Origin: Rhodospirillaceae bacterium
GTDB lineage: Bacteria; Pseudomonadota; Alphaproteobacteria; Rhodospirillales_A; Casp-alpha2
Direction: 5' to 3'
DNA length: 6,736 nt
Assembly (NCBI GenBank): GCA_003488105.1
Contig: DNMS01000281.1
Span: forward strand, 1-6,736
Shown: positions 1 to 5,350 of the stretch, in pieces
How positions within the stretch are numbered: the first letter of the stretch is position 1
How the letters are laid out: the number at the start of each line of letters is the position of its first letter
Made by a program: the position numbers and the translations under genes
Notes under the pieces: model-generated
What the model was told of the DNA's origin: nothing
What the model saw: the letters and a program-made list of their open reading frames with translations, nothing else
Database searches by the model: none

Positions 1-479
1 TGATCGCCTGCGGGAAGGGCGAATTGTTCGGTTCCGGCAATGCGCAACTGCCGCTGCCGCCGATGCTGATGTTCGACCGCATCACCGCGATTTCCGATGA
101 GGGCGGCGCCAACGGCAAGGGTTATGCCGAGGCGGAATTCGACATCAATCCGGACCTGTGGTTCTTCAAGTGCCACTTTCAGGGCGACCCGGTGATGCCC
201 GGCTGCCTGGGCCTCGACGCCCTGTGGCAGCTGCTGGGCTTTTACCTGGGTTGGACAGGGGCGCCCGGCCGTGGCCGGGCCCTGGGGGTCGGCAACGTGA
301 AATTCACCGGCCAGGTCCAGCCGGAGGCCAAATTGGTCCAGTACCGCATTGATATCCGGCGCGTCATGGCGCGCCAGATCACCCTCGGCATCGCCAATGG
401 GGTGATGCTGGTGGACGGCAAGGTCGCCTACGAGACCGAGGATTTACGCGTAACCTTGTTTACCGACCCCGAAGGGTAG
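1..479 (+). CDS. fabA: FabA, 3-hydroxydecanoyl-ACP dehydratase/isomerase (5' partial)
   Basis: FabA dehydrates 3-hydroxyacyl-ACP in the cytosol and, at C10, isomerises trans-2- to cis-3-decenoyl-ACP, the entry to unsaturated fatty acids. The reading frame is already open at base 3 (first residues [10 protein letters not shown]), matching the part of E. coli FabA that starts about 14 residues in, so the true start lies roughly 40 nt before the window. The TTG at 24 is therefore not the start. The hot-dog-fold signature is intact: [11 protein letters not shown] carries the catalytic His (codon 174-176), and [17 protein letters not shown] carries the catalytic Asp (codon 216-218). The C-terminus ([25 protein letters not shown]) follows the family to its end. 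The [12 protein letters not shown] sequence fits FabA rather than FabZ. fabB starts 12 nt downstream, so the two genes are almost certainly co-transcribed. The identification is very secure; only the start is missing. Confidence 0.97.
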   Translation, partial: IACGKGELFGSGNAQLPLPPMLMFDRITAISDEGGANGKGYAEAEFDINPDLWFFKCHFQGDPVMPGCLGLDALWQLLGFYLGWTGAPGRGRALGVGNVKFTGQVQPEAKLVQYRIDIRRVMARQITLGIANGVMLVDGKVAYETEDLRVTLFTDPEG

Positions 480-491
480 TAAGAGAAGCCC

Positions 492-1712
492 ATGAGACGT
501 GTGGTCGTTACCGGAATGGGGATCGTGTCACCGATCGGCAGCAATGTTGCCGAGGTGACGGACAGCCTGCGCGCGGGGCGCTCAGGCATCGTGTTTTGCC
601 CGGAGTATGCGGAGCGCGGGTTCCGTTCGCACCTGCATGGCGCGCCGACGATCGATATGGACGACAAGATCGACCGCAAGCTGCGCCGCTTCATGGGTGA
701 CGGGGCGGCTTATACCTACGTCGCCATGAGCGAAGCGATCGCCGACGCCGGCCTTTCCGAAGCCGATGTGTCCGACGAGCGCACGGGCCTTGTCATGGGT
801 TCGGGCGGGCCGTCGACCTCGGCCCTGATCGACGCCGCCGATACGGCCCGCGAAAAGGGCGCCAAGCGTATCGGCCCCTATGCGGTTCCCAAGGCCATGT
901 GCTCCACCGTGTCGGCCAACATGGCCACCGCCTATCACATGCGCGGCCTCAGCTATTCCATTTCGTCCGCCTGTTCGACCTCGGCCCATTGCATCGGCAA
1001 CGGGGCGGAGCTGATCCAATGGGGCAAGCAGGACGTGGTGTTCGCCGGTGGTGGCGAGGAACTGCATTGGTCCCTGACCGTGCTGTTCGACGCCATGGGC
1101 GCCTTGTCCTCCAAATACAATGATTCGCCCGAGCGCGCGTCGCGTCCCTTCGACGCCGACCGCGACGGCTTCGTGATCGCCGGCGGCGCCGGGGTGGTGG
1201 TGCTTGAGGAACTGGAGCACGCCCAGGCCCGCGGCGCCAAGATCTACGGCGAAGTGGTCGGCTATGGCGCCACGTCGGACGGTGTCGACATGGTGGCGCC
1301 CTCGGGTGAAGGCGCCATGCGCTGCATGCGCCTGGCGACGGCGGGCCTCGGCAATACCAAGGTCGATTACATCAACGCGCACGGGACCTCGACTCCGGCT
1401 GGTGACATGACCGAGCTCAAGGCGATTCAAGAGGTGTTCGGCGCGCATAAGCCGAAGATTTCCTCGACCAAGTCGCTGACCGGCCATTCCCAGGGGGCCA
1501 CGGGTGCGCACGAGGCGATCTATTCCCTGATCATGCTGAACAACGATTTCATCGCCGCCTCCGCCAACGTGGAAAACCTCGATCCGGAAGCGGGCGATGC
1601 GGAAATCGTGACCAAGCGCATCGACGACGCGGGTCTGAACTGCGTGCTGTCCAATTCCTTCGGTTTCGGCGGCACCAACGCCACGCTGGCGTTCAAGCGG
1701 CTCGAGGCATAA
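492..1712 (+). CDS. fabB: FabB, 3-oxoacyl-ACP synthase I
   Basis: FabB condenses malonyl-ACP with acyl-ACP and, with FabA, is the committed elongation step for cis-unsaturated chains. The protein is 406 aa, the usual FabB length. It shows the thiolase-fold Cys-His-His set of KAS I/II: Cys161 in [12 protein letters not shown], His297 in [11 protein letters not shown], and Lys327/His332 in [17 protein letters not shown]. The glycine-rich C-terminal loop [12 protein letters not shown] is also present. The spacing of these residues is that of E. coli FabB, and direct coupling to fabA supports FabB over FabF. The ATG at 492 is preceded by a purine-rich AAGAGAAG (481-488) as a Shine-Dalgarno and follows the fabA stop by 12 nt. 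No frameshift or missing active residue is seen. Confidence 0.96.
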   Translation: MRRVVVTGMGIVSPIGSNVAEVTDSLRAGRSGIVFCPEYAERGFRSHLHGAPTIDMDDKIDRKLRRFMGDGAAYTYVAMSEAIADAGLSEADVSDERTGLVMGSGGPSTSALIDAADTAREKGAKRIGPYAVPKAMCSTVSANMATAYHMRGLSYSISSACSTSAHCIGNGAELIQWGKQDVVFAGGGEELHWSLTVLFDAMGALSSKYNDSPERASRPFDADRDGFVIAGGAGVVVLEELEHAQARGAKIYGEVVGYGATSDGVDMVAPSGEGAMRCMRLATAGLGNTKVDYINAHGTSTPAGDMTELKAIQEVFGAHKPKISSTKSLTGHSQGATGAHEAIYSLIMLNNDFIAASANVENLDPEAGDAEIVTKRIDDAGLNCVLSNSFGFGGTNATLAFKRLEA

Positions 1713-1715
1713 TCG

Positions 1716-1735
1716 GCGGGCCACCGCCGGCCCGC
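1716..1735 (+). other. Hairpin between fabB and fabI
   Basis: GCGGGCC (1716-1722) and GGCCCGC (1729-1735) form a perfect 7-bp GC-only stem with a 6-nt loop in the 37-nt gap between fabB and fabI. It begins 3 nt after the fabB stop and ends 2 nt before the fabI Shine-Dalgarno (AGGAGAA, 1738-1744). There is no T tract, so it is not a standard terminator. It may shield the mRNA or tune fabI translation, or simply reflect high GC content. Confidence 0.45.
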
Positions 1736-1749
1736 GCAGGAGAAGTCCC

Positions 1750-2610
1750 ATGAACGGCCCCGTTGACGGATCTGGCGTGCCCCCCCAGGACACACCCGAT
1801 GCGCCCGCCTTGCACTCCAACATCATGGCCGGCCGCCGGGGCCTGGTGCTGGGCGTCGCCAATGATCATTCCATCGCCTGGGGCATCGCCCGGACCCTGC
1901 GTCAGCATGGGGCGGAGCTTGCCTTCACCTATCAGAACGACGCCATCGCCAAGCGGGTGACCCCGCTCGCGGCCGAGCTCGGCTCGGCCCTGGTCATGCC
2001 CTGCGAGGTCGAGGACCAGGCCTCGATCGACAGCGTGTTCCAGCGTCTCAAGGCGGAATGGGGCGGGCTCGACTTCGTGGTCCATGCCGTCGCCTATTCC
2101 GACAAGGACGAACTCAAGGGCAAGTACCTGAACACGTCGCGCGACAACTTCCTGCGCACCATGGACGTCAGCTGCTATTCTTTCACGGCCCTGGCCCGCG
2201 CCGCCGCCGACATGATGAGCGAGGGCGGGTCGCTGATCACCCTGACCTATACGGGCTCGACCCGCGTGATGCCGAACTACAACGTCATGGGCGTGGCCAA
2301 GGCGGCGCTGGAGGCCAGCGTGCGATACCTCGCCGCCAACCTGGGGGCGCAGGGTATCCGGGTCAACGCGATTTCGGCCGGGCCCATGCGGACGCTTGCC
2401 GGCAGCGCTATCGGCGGCGCGCGGCACGTCTACAAATGGAACCAACGCCACGCGCCGCTGAAGCGCACGGTGCGGCTCGAAGATGTCGGGGGGGCGGCGC
2501 TCTACCTGCTGTCCGATCTGTCGGCCGGGGTCACCGGCGAGGTTCACCACGTCGATTCCGGCTACAACATCATCGGTCTGCCGAACCCGGAAGATATGAT
2601 CGACGATTGA
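1750..2610 (+). CDS. fabI: FabI, enoyl-ACP reductase (NADH)
   Basis: FabI is a short-chain-dehydrogenase-type enoyl-ACP reductase that completes each elongation cycle in the cytosol. The 286-aa protein has the FabI cofactor motif GVANDHSIAWGIA (about 35-47), the stretch AFTYQND (58-64), and the catalytic set Tyr167, Tyr177 and Lys184 (LTYTGSTRVMPNYNVMGVAK), equivalent to E. coli Tyr146/Tyr156/Lys163. It also has VNAISAGPMRTLA (205-217) and a C-terminal LSDLSAGVTGEVHHVDSGY. The ATG at 1750 is chosen because AGGAGAA (1738-1744) precedes it. The in-frame ATG at 1825 would give a more usual N-terminus but has no Shine-Dalgarno. The chosen start adds about 21 unconserved-looking residues relative to E. 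coli FabI. Ala115 stands where E. coli has Gly93 (HAVAYSD versus HSIGFAP), as I recall for other alphaproteobacterial FabIs. It is the third gene of the fabA-fabB-fabI operon, 37 nt after fabB. Confidence 0.95.
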   Translation: MNGPVDGSGVPPQDTPDAPALHSNIMAGRRGLVLGVANDHSIAWGIARTLRQHGAELAFTYQNDAIAKRVTPLAAELGSALVMPCEVEDQASIDSVFQRLKAEWGGLDFVVHAVAYSDKDELKGKYLNTSRDNFLRTMDVSCYSFTALARAAADMMSEGGSLITLTYTGSTRVMPNYNVMGVAKAALEASVRYLAANLGAQGIRVNAISAGPMRTLAGSAIGGARHVYKWNQRHAPLKRTVRLEDVGGAALYLLSDLSAGVTGEVHHVDSGYNIIGLPNPEDMIDD

Positions 2611-2639
2611 GGTTTCGGGCGGCTTGGCCGTCGGACAGA

Positions 2640-2654
2640 GCTTAACAATTAAGC
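2640..2654. promoter_or_regulatory. Perfect palindrome GCTTAA-CAA-TTAAGC upstream of irr
   Basis: Six-base arms GCTTAA (2640-2645) and TTAAGC (2649-2654) flank CAA, 29 nt after the fabI stop and about 90 nt before irr. The low-GC arms and 3-nt spacing look like a dimeric-protein binding site rather than a terminator. Its left ten bases, GCTTAACAAT, recur exactly at 3334-3343 in the rubrerythrin promoter region. The binding protein is unknown; a Fur-family or other metal regulator is possible. Confidence 0.4.
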
Positions 2655-2667
2655 CTGGAATAAACCT

Positions 2668-2694
2668 TAGACATCTTTATATAATCATTCTAAT
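2668..2694 (+). promoter_or_regulatory. Probable irr promoter
   Basis: This AT-rich stretch between GC-rich genes holds a perfect -10 hexamer TATAAT (2680-2685), but no good -35 sits 16-18 bp upstream of it. An alternative pair is TAGACA (2668-2673) with TCTAAT (2689-2694), each one mismatch from consensus but with a short 15-bp spacer. Either would start transcription 30-50 nt before the irr start codon. The existence of a promoter here is likely; its exact elements are uncertain. Confidence 0.45.
2678..2694. promoter_or_regulatory. Irr-box (ICE-like) site over the irr -10 region
   Basis: TATATAATCATTCTAAT resembles the alphaproteobacterial iron control element, which I recall as roughly TTTAGAA-N3-TTCTAAA, matching about 11 of 14 defined positions. 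The right half TTCTAA is perfect; the left half is weaker. It contains a perfect TATAAT (2680-2685), so bound Irr would block the promoter, suggesting autorepression. The same right half TTCTAAT occurs in the rubrerythrin site at 3281-3297. Confidence 0.5.
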
Positions 2695-2741
2695 TCTGAA
2701 AACGGCGCCCGGAGCGCCGCACAACAGAGGTGCGCGACCGA

Positions 2742-3194
2742 ATGATGAAGATGCACATCCCCCATGATACGCGACAGGACGCCCGGCCCTTCAGCCAGAT
2801 TCTGGACCGGCTGCGCGGCGCCGGCCTGCGTCCGACGCGCCAGCGCATGGCCCTGGCCAAGCTGCTGTTCGAGGGCGGCGACCGCCATCTGACGGCGGAA
2901 ATGCTGCACGCGGACGCCCAGTCGGCCAACGTGCGGGTGTCGCTCGCCACCGTGTACAATACCCTGCATCAGTTTCACCGCGCCGGCCTGCTGCGCGAGA
3001 TCGTCGTTGATTCTCAGCGCACCTATTTCGACACCAACATGTCGGACCATCATCATTTCTATTTCGACCAGTCGGGCGAACTGGCCGACATTCCGGGCGA
3101 CCAGGTCGAGGTCGCGGCCCTGCCGGCGGCGCCGGACGGGATGGAAGTGTCGCGTGTCGACGTGGTCGTGCGGGTGCGCCCCCAGGGCGCCTGA
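2742..3194 (+). CDS. irr: Irr, Fur-family iron response regulator
   Basis: Irr is the alphaproteobacterial Fur-family regulator that senses iron status through heme and controls heme, iron-uptake and iron-storage genes. The 150-aa product has the winged-helix core GLRPTRQRMALAKLLF (28-43), RHLTAEMLHADA (48-59) and the recognition-helix stretch VSLATVYNTLHQF (66-78). The Irr hallmark TYFDTNMSDHHHFYF follows (94-108) with the His triplet at 103-105, then a C-terminal dimerisation segment (GMEVSRVDVVVRV). It has no cysteine at all, so it lacks both the CxxC zinc sites of Fur/PerR and the N-terminal CPWHD-type heme motif of Bradyrhizobium Irr; RPFSQ (15-19) aligns there. The ATG at 2742 is preferred because GAGGTG (2727-2732) is a Shine-Dalgarno 9 nt upstream. 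The GTG at 2730 lies inside that site, and the ATG at 2745 is also possible. The gene is downstream of fabI with its own promoter region, in the same direction. Confidence 0.92.
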   Translation: MMKMHIPHDTRQDARPFSQILDRLRGAGLRPTRQRMALAKLLFEGGDRHLTAEMLHADAQSANVRVSLATVYNTLHQFHRAGLLREIVVDSQRTYFDTNMSDHHHFYFDQSGELADIPGDQVEVAALPAAPDGMEVSRVDVVVRVRPQGA

Positions 3195-3242
3195 CGCCTG
3201 ACCTGACGCCCATCGTTTCACGCCTCCGGCCCTTTGCGGCCC

Positions 3243-3257
3243 GCCCCGTTCCGGGGC
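3243..3257. terminator. Weak terminator-like hairpin after irr
   Basis: GCCCCG (3243-3248) and CGGGGC (3252-3257) form a perfect 6-bp stem with a TTC loop, about 50 nt after the irr stop. No T tract follows, so intrinsic termination is doubtful. It marks the boundary between the GC-rich end of irr and the AT-rich rubrerythrin promoter. Confidence 0.3.
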
Positions 3258-3280
3258 CTGGGTAGGCGCGCCTCCAGTTA

Positions 3281-3297
3281 TTTAAAACAATTCTAAT
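3281..3297. promoter_or_regulatory. Irr-box (ICE-like) site upstream of rubrerythrin
   Basis: TTTAAAACAATTCTAAT matches about 12 of 14 defined positions of the iron control element as I recall it (TTTAGAA-N3-TTCTAAA). It ends one base before the -35 hexamer of the rubrerythrin promoter. Together with irr being the neighbouring gene, this is good evidence that Irr regulates the rubrerythrin. The position abutting the -35 allows either repression by occlusion or activation by contact, so the sign of control cannot be read from sequence. Confidence 0.62.
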
Positions 3298-3298
3298 C

Positions 3299-3327
3299 TT
3301 GACAGCAACTTACTGTCATTGCATAAC
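3299..3327 (+). promoter_or_regulatory. Rubrerythrin promoter (sigma-70 type)
   Basis: A perfect -35 TTGACA (3299-3304) is followed, after exactly 17 bp, by CATAAC (3322-3327), matching four of six -10 bases including the key second A. Transcription would start near 3334, giving a leader of about 44 nt before the ATG at 3378. An inverted repeat TGACAG-N7-CTGTCA (3300-3318) lies across the -35 and spacer and could be a second operator. Confidence 0.6.
3300..3318. promoter_or_regulatory. Inverted repeat across the rubrerythrin -35/spacer
   Basis: TGACAG (3300-3305) and CTGTCA (3313-3318) are perfect 6-bp arms with a 7-nt AT-rich spacer. A protein bound here would block the promoter. Part of the left arm is forced by the -35 consensus, so the symmetric right arm is the informative half. 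No regulator can be named. Confidence 0.35.
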
Positions 3328-3377
3328 CTTTGGGCTTAACAATCCTTGTCCACCAAACGTACTAAGGGAGTCATGCA

Positions 3378-3794
3378 ATGAGCCTTAAAGGCAGCCAGAC
3401 CGAAGAAAACCTGAAAGCCGCGTTCGCCGGGGAATCCCAGGCCAACCGCCGCTATCTCTATTTCGCCCAGAAGGCCGACGTCGAGGGCTACAACGACGTC
3501 GCCGCCGTGTTCCGGTCGACGGCCGAAGGCGAAACCGGCCATGCCCACGGCCATCTGGAATTCCTCGAAGAAACCGGTGACCCGGCCACGGGCGAGCCGA
3601 TCGGCCCGACCGGCGACAACCTGAAGGCCGCCATTGCCGGTGAAACCCACGAATACACCGACATGTATCCCGGGATGGCCAAGACGGCCCGCGACGAAGG
3701 CTTCGACGAAATCGCCGATTGGTTCGAAACCCTGGCAAAGGCCGAAAAGTCCCACGCCGGCCGCTTCCAGAAAGCGTTCGACACCCTCGACTAA
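3378..3794 (+). CDS. Rubrerythrin, rubredoxin-less
   Basis: Rubrerythrins are non-heme di-iron proteins of the ferritin-like fold that reduce hydrogen peroxide in the cytosol. This 138-aa protein is the four-helix domain alone, in two repeats: GESQANRRY (18-26) with EGETGHA (50-56), and GETHEY (88-93) with AEKSHAGRF (122-130). The expected iron ligands are all present: Glu19, Glu52-x2-His55, Glu89, Glu92 and Glu123-x2-His126. There is no C-terminal rubredoxin domain and no cysteine, so electrons must come from a separate protein. AAGGGAG (3364-3370) is a strong Shine-Dalgarno 7 nt before the ATG; an ATG at 3373 is out of frame. The promoter carries an Irr-box-like site, tying the gene to iron status. 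Downstream lie a CCG iron-sulfur protein and a DUF3501 protein, a combination I recall from other genomes. Peroxidase activity is the family expectation, not shown here. Confidence 0.93.
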   Translation: MSLKGSQTEENLKAAFAGESQANRRYLYFAQKADVEGYNDVAAVFRSTAEGETGHAHGHLEFLEETGDPATGEPIGPTGDNLKAAIAGETHEYTDMYPGMAKTARDEGFDEIADWFETLAKAEKSHAGRFQKAFDTLD

Positions 3795-3810
3795 TACCGG
3801 ACCCGGTTTT

Positions 3811-3852
3811 CGGCGCGGACGGTTGCCGTCCGCGCCGGCCGGATTCGGCCGG
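3811..3852 (+). terminator. Double GC-rich hairpin after rubrerythrin
   Basis: CGGCGCGGACGG (3811-3822) and CCGTCCGCGCCG (3826-3837) form a perfect 12-bp stem with a TTG loop, starting 16 nt after the rubrerythrin stop. A second stem, CCGGCCG (3835-3841) with CGGCCGG (3846-3852), shares three bases with the first, so both cannot form fully at once. There is no T tract downstream. It is probably a terminator or 3'-end-stabilising structure that separates strong rubrerythrin expression from lower read-through into the next two genes. Confidence 0.55.
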
Positions 3853-3903
3853 CAACGTCCCGCGCGGCAGGGCCGCCCGGCGTGTTCGGTGTGTTCCGAT
3901 AGC

Positions 3904-3924
3904 TTGATACACAGTTTGATGCAC
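3904..3924 (+). repeat. Short direct repeat TTGATACAC / TTGATGCAC
   Basis: TTGATACAC (3904-3912) and TTGATGCAC (3916-3924) repeat with a 12-nt period, about 85 nt before the iron-sulfur gene. TTGATA could be a -35, but no good -10 follows at 16-18 bp. TTGAT is also an FNR-type half site, though here the copies are direct, not inverted. The meaning is uncertain. Confidence 0.25.
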
Positions 3925-4006
3925 GGTCAGACCGCTTTCGGGGGAGGAAGCGTGTCTCTGTCGATCCGCCGCCCGGGTTTCCCGGACCGCATAAAAAGGA
4001 CATGAC

Positions 4007-5347
4007 ATGAGCGAAGGCAGCCTGGAAGCCCCGATCCGCCACGTGATTCCCTGGCAGGACCCCGATTTCTATGATGAGGAAAAGCTCGACGCGGAACTGC
4101 GCCGGGTGTTCGACATCTGTCACGGCTGCCGGCGCTGCTTCAATCTGTGCGACAGTTTCCCCCGCCTGTTCGACCTGATCGACGAAGCGGAATCCGGCGA
4201 GCTCGACACGGTCGACAGCGCCGATTTCAAGCCTGTGATCGACGCCTGCACGCTCTGCGACATGTGTTTCCTGACCAAATGTCCTTACGTGCCGCCCCAT
4301 GAATTCAACCTGGATTTCCCGCATCTGATGCTGCGCGCCCGCGCCATCGACCAGAAGAAGGGCAAGATTCCCTTCGCCGCCCGGGAAATGACCAAGACGG
4401 ACCGCAACGGCAAGCTGGCCTCCGCCGTCGCACCCGCCGTCAACTGGGCCTGCAAGTGCGACAACGGCGTGACCCGCCCGGCCATGGAAAGCCTGGCCGG
4501 CATCCACCGCGACGCCAAGCTGCCCGAATTCCATTCAAAGACCTTCCAGGACCTGGCCAAGACCCCGCCCGCCGTCGATCCTGCCGGCCCGGCTCATGGC
4601 CGCAAGGCGGTGCTGTACGCGACCTGTTTCGCCAACTTCAATAATCCCGGCATCGGCACCTCGGCCCAGGCCGTTCTGGCCAAGAACGGGGTCGAGACGG
4701 AAGTCGTCTATCCCCGCTGCTGTGGCATGCCGCAGTTGGAACAGGGCGACATCGCCGCCGTCGCCGAGGCCGCGCGCGAGGTTTCGGCCGAGCTTTGCGA
4801 ATGGATCGACAAGGGCTACGAGATCATCGGCCTGGTGCCGTCCTGCGCCCTGATGATGAAATTCGAATGGCCGCTGATCCTGCCCGACGACGAGAATGTG
4901 AAAAAGCTCGCGGCCCATACCTCGGACATCACCGAATACGTCGTCGCCATCGCCAAGAAGGAAGGCCTGGCCGACGGCATGACGCCCCTGGCCGGCGGCG
5001 TCACGGCCCATATCGCCTGCCACGCCCGGGCCCAGAACATGGGCCAGAAGGGGGCCGAGATGCTGCGCCTGGTCCCCGATACGGACGTCAAGGTGATCGA
5101 GCGCTGTTCCGGCCATGGCGGATCCTGGGGCATCACCAAGGAATTCTTCGAAGTCGGCCTAAAGGTCGGCAAGCCCGCCGCCCGCCAGGCGGCCAAGAAC
5201 GAAACCCCCTTCGTGGTCTCGGAATGCCCGCTTGCCCGCGACCACATCATCCAGGGCATGGAGAAGCTGGAGGCGGACGTCACCGGCATCAACCACGCCC
5301 AGCATCCCATTGAACTGATGGCCATCGCCTACGGCCTGAAAGACTGA
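4007..5347 (+). CDS. GlpC/HdrB-like iron-sulfur CCG-domain oxidoreductase
   Basis: This 446-aa soluble protein combines a double-cluster ferredoxin module with two cysteine-rich CCG domains, the architecture of GlpC, glycolate-oxidase subunit F and heterodisulfide reductase-type electron carriers. The N-terminal cysteines are C38-x2-C41-x2-C44-x3-C48 and C81-x2-C84-x2-C87-x4-C92-P, expected to bind two [4Fe-4S] clusters. The first CCG domain has C207, C238-C239-G and C280. The second has C338, C367-S-G and C407, so one cysteine of the canonical CC pair is Ser. No membrane segment or signal peptide is seen. The ATG at 4007 has AAGGA (3996-4000) as Shine-Dalgarno 6 nt upstream; an ATG at 4002 is out of frame. 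No glpA/glpB or hdr partner is nearby; the partners are rubrerythrin upstream and a DUF3501 gene 3 nt downstream. I infer electron delivery to the rubrerythrin or handling of an oxidised thiol or quinone, but the substrate is unknown. A specific GlpC name would be unjustified. Confidence 0.88.
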   Translation: MSEGSLEAPIRHVIPWQDPDFYDEEKLDAELRRVFDICHGCRRCFNLCDSFPRLFDLIDEAESGELDTVDSADFKPVIDACTLCDMCFLTKCPYVPPHEFNLDFPHLMLRARAIDQKKGKIPFAAREMTKTDRNGKLASAVAPAVNWACKCDNGVTRPAMESLAGIHRDAKLPEFHSKTFQDLAKTPPAVDPAGPAHGRKAVLYATCFANFNNPGIGTSAQAVLAKNGVETEVVYPRCCGMPQLEQGDIAAVAEAAREVSAELCEWIDKGYEIIGLVPSCALMMKFEWPLILPDDENVKKLAAHTSDITEYVVAIAKKEGLADGMTPLAGGVTAHIACHARAQNMGQKGAEMLRLVPDTDVKVIERCSGHGGSWGITKEFFEVGLKVGKPAARQAAKNETPFVVSECPLARDHIIQGMEKLEADVTGINHAQHPIELMAIAYGLKD

Positions 5348-5350
5348 CAC

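Noticed and set aside
24..26. TTG at 24 as the start of fabA
   Set aside because: The frame is open upstream and IACGKGE aligns with conserved FabA sequence before this codon, so the gene starts outside the window.
263..280. Near-perfect palindrome GCCCGGCC-GT-GGCCGGGC inside fabA
   Set aside because: It lies in coding sequence for a Gly/Arg/Ala-rich loop ([11 protein letters not shown]) where GC-rich codons easily give self-complementarity. There is no reason to call it functional.
582..1862. A 426-codon open frame on the minus strand across fabB and into fabI
   Set aside because: It is an antisense shadow of GC-rich codons. The plus strand carries a full set of KAS active-site motifs, while the antisense product is rich in Gly, Arg and His without a recognisable domain.
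1693..2550. A 285-codon minus-strand frame across fabI
   Set aside because: It is antisense to a complete FabI with catalytic Tyr/Lys and has no domain signature or ribosome site.
3264..3273. Ten-base palindrome AGGCGCGCCT before the rubrerythrin promoter
   Set aside because: Such GC-only palindromes are frequent by chance at this base composition, and it lacks the spacing of an operator.
3919..4005. A 28-residue open frame (start MHGQTAFGGG) ending 1 nt before the iron-sulfur gene, as a possible leader peptide
   Set aside because: It has no Shine-Dalgarno, and the same frame is open far upstream through the rubrerythrin gene, so it is most likely chance. The ATGACATGA junction alone is not enough.
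4007..5347. Naming the iron-sulfur protein GlpC or HdrB
   Set aside because: The domain layout is shared, but there is no glpA/glpB or hdrA/hdrC nearby, and the rubrerythrin/DUF3501 context points to a different role.
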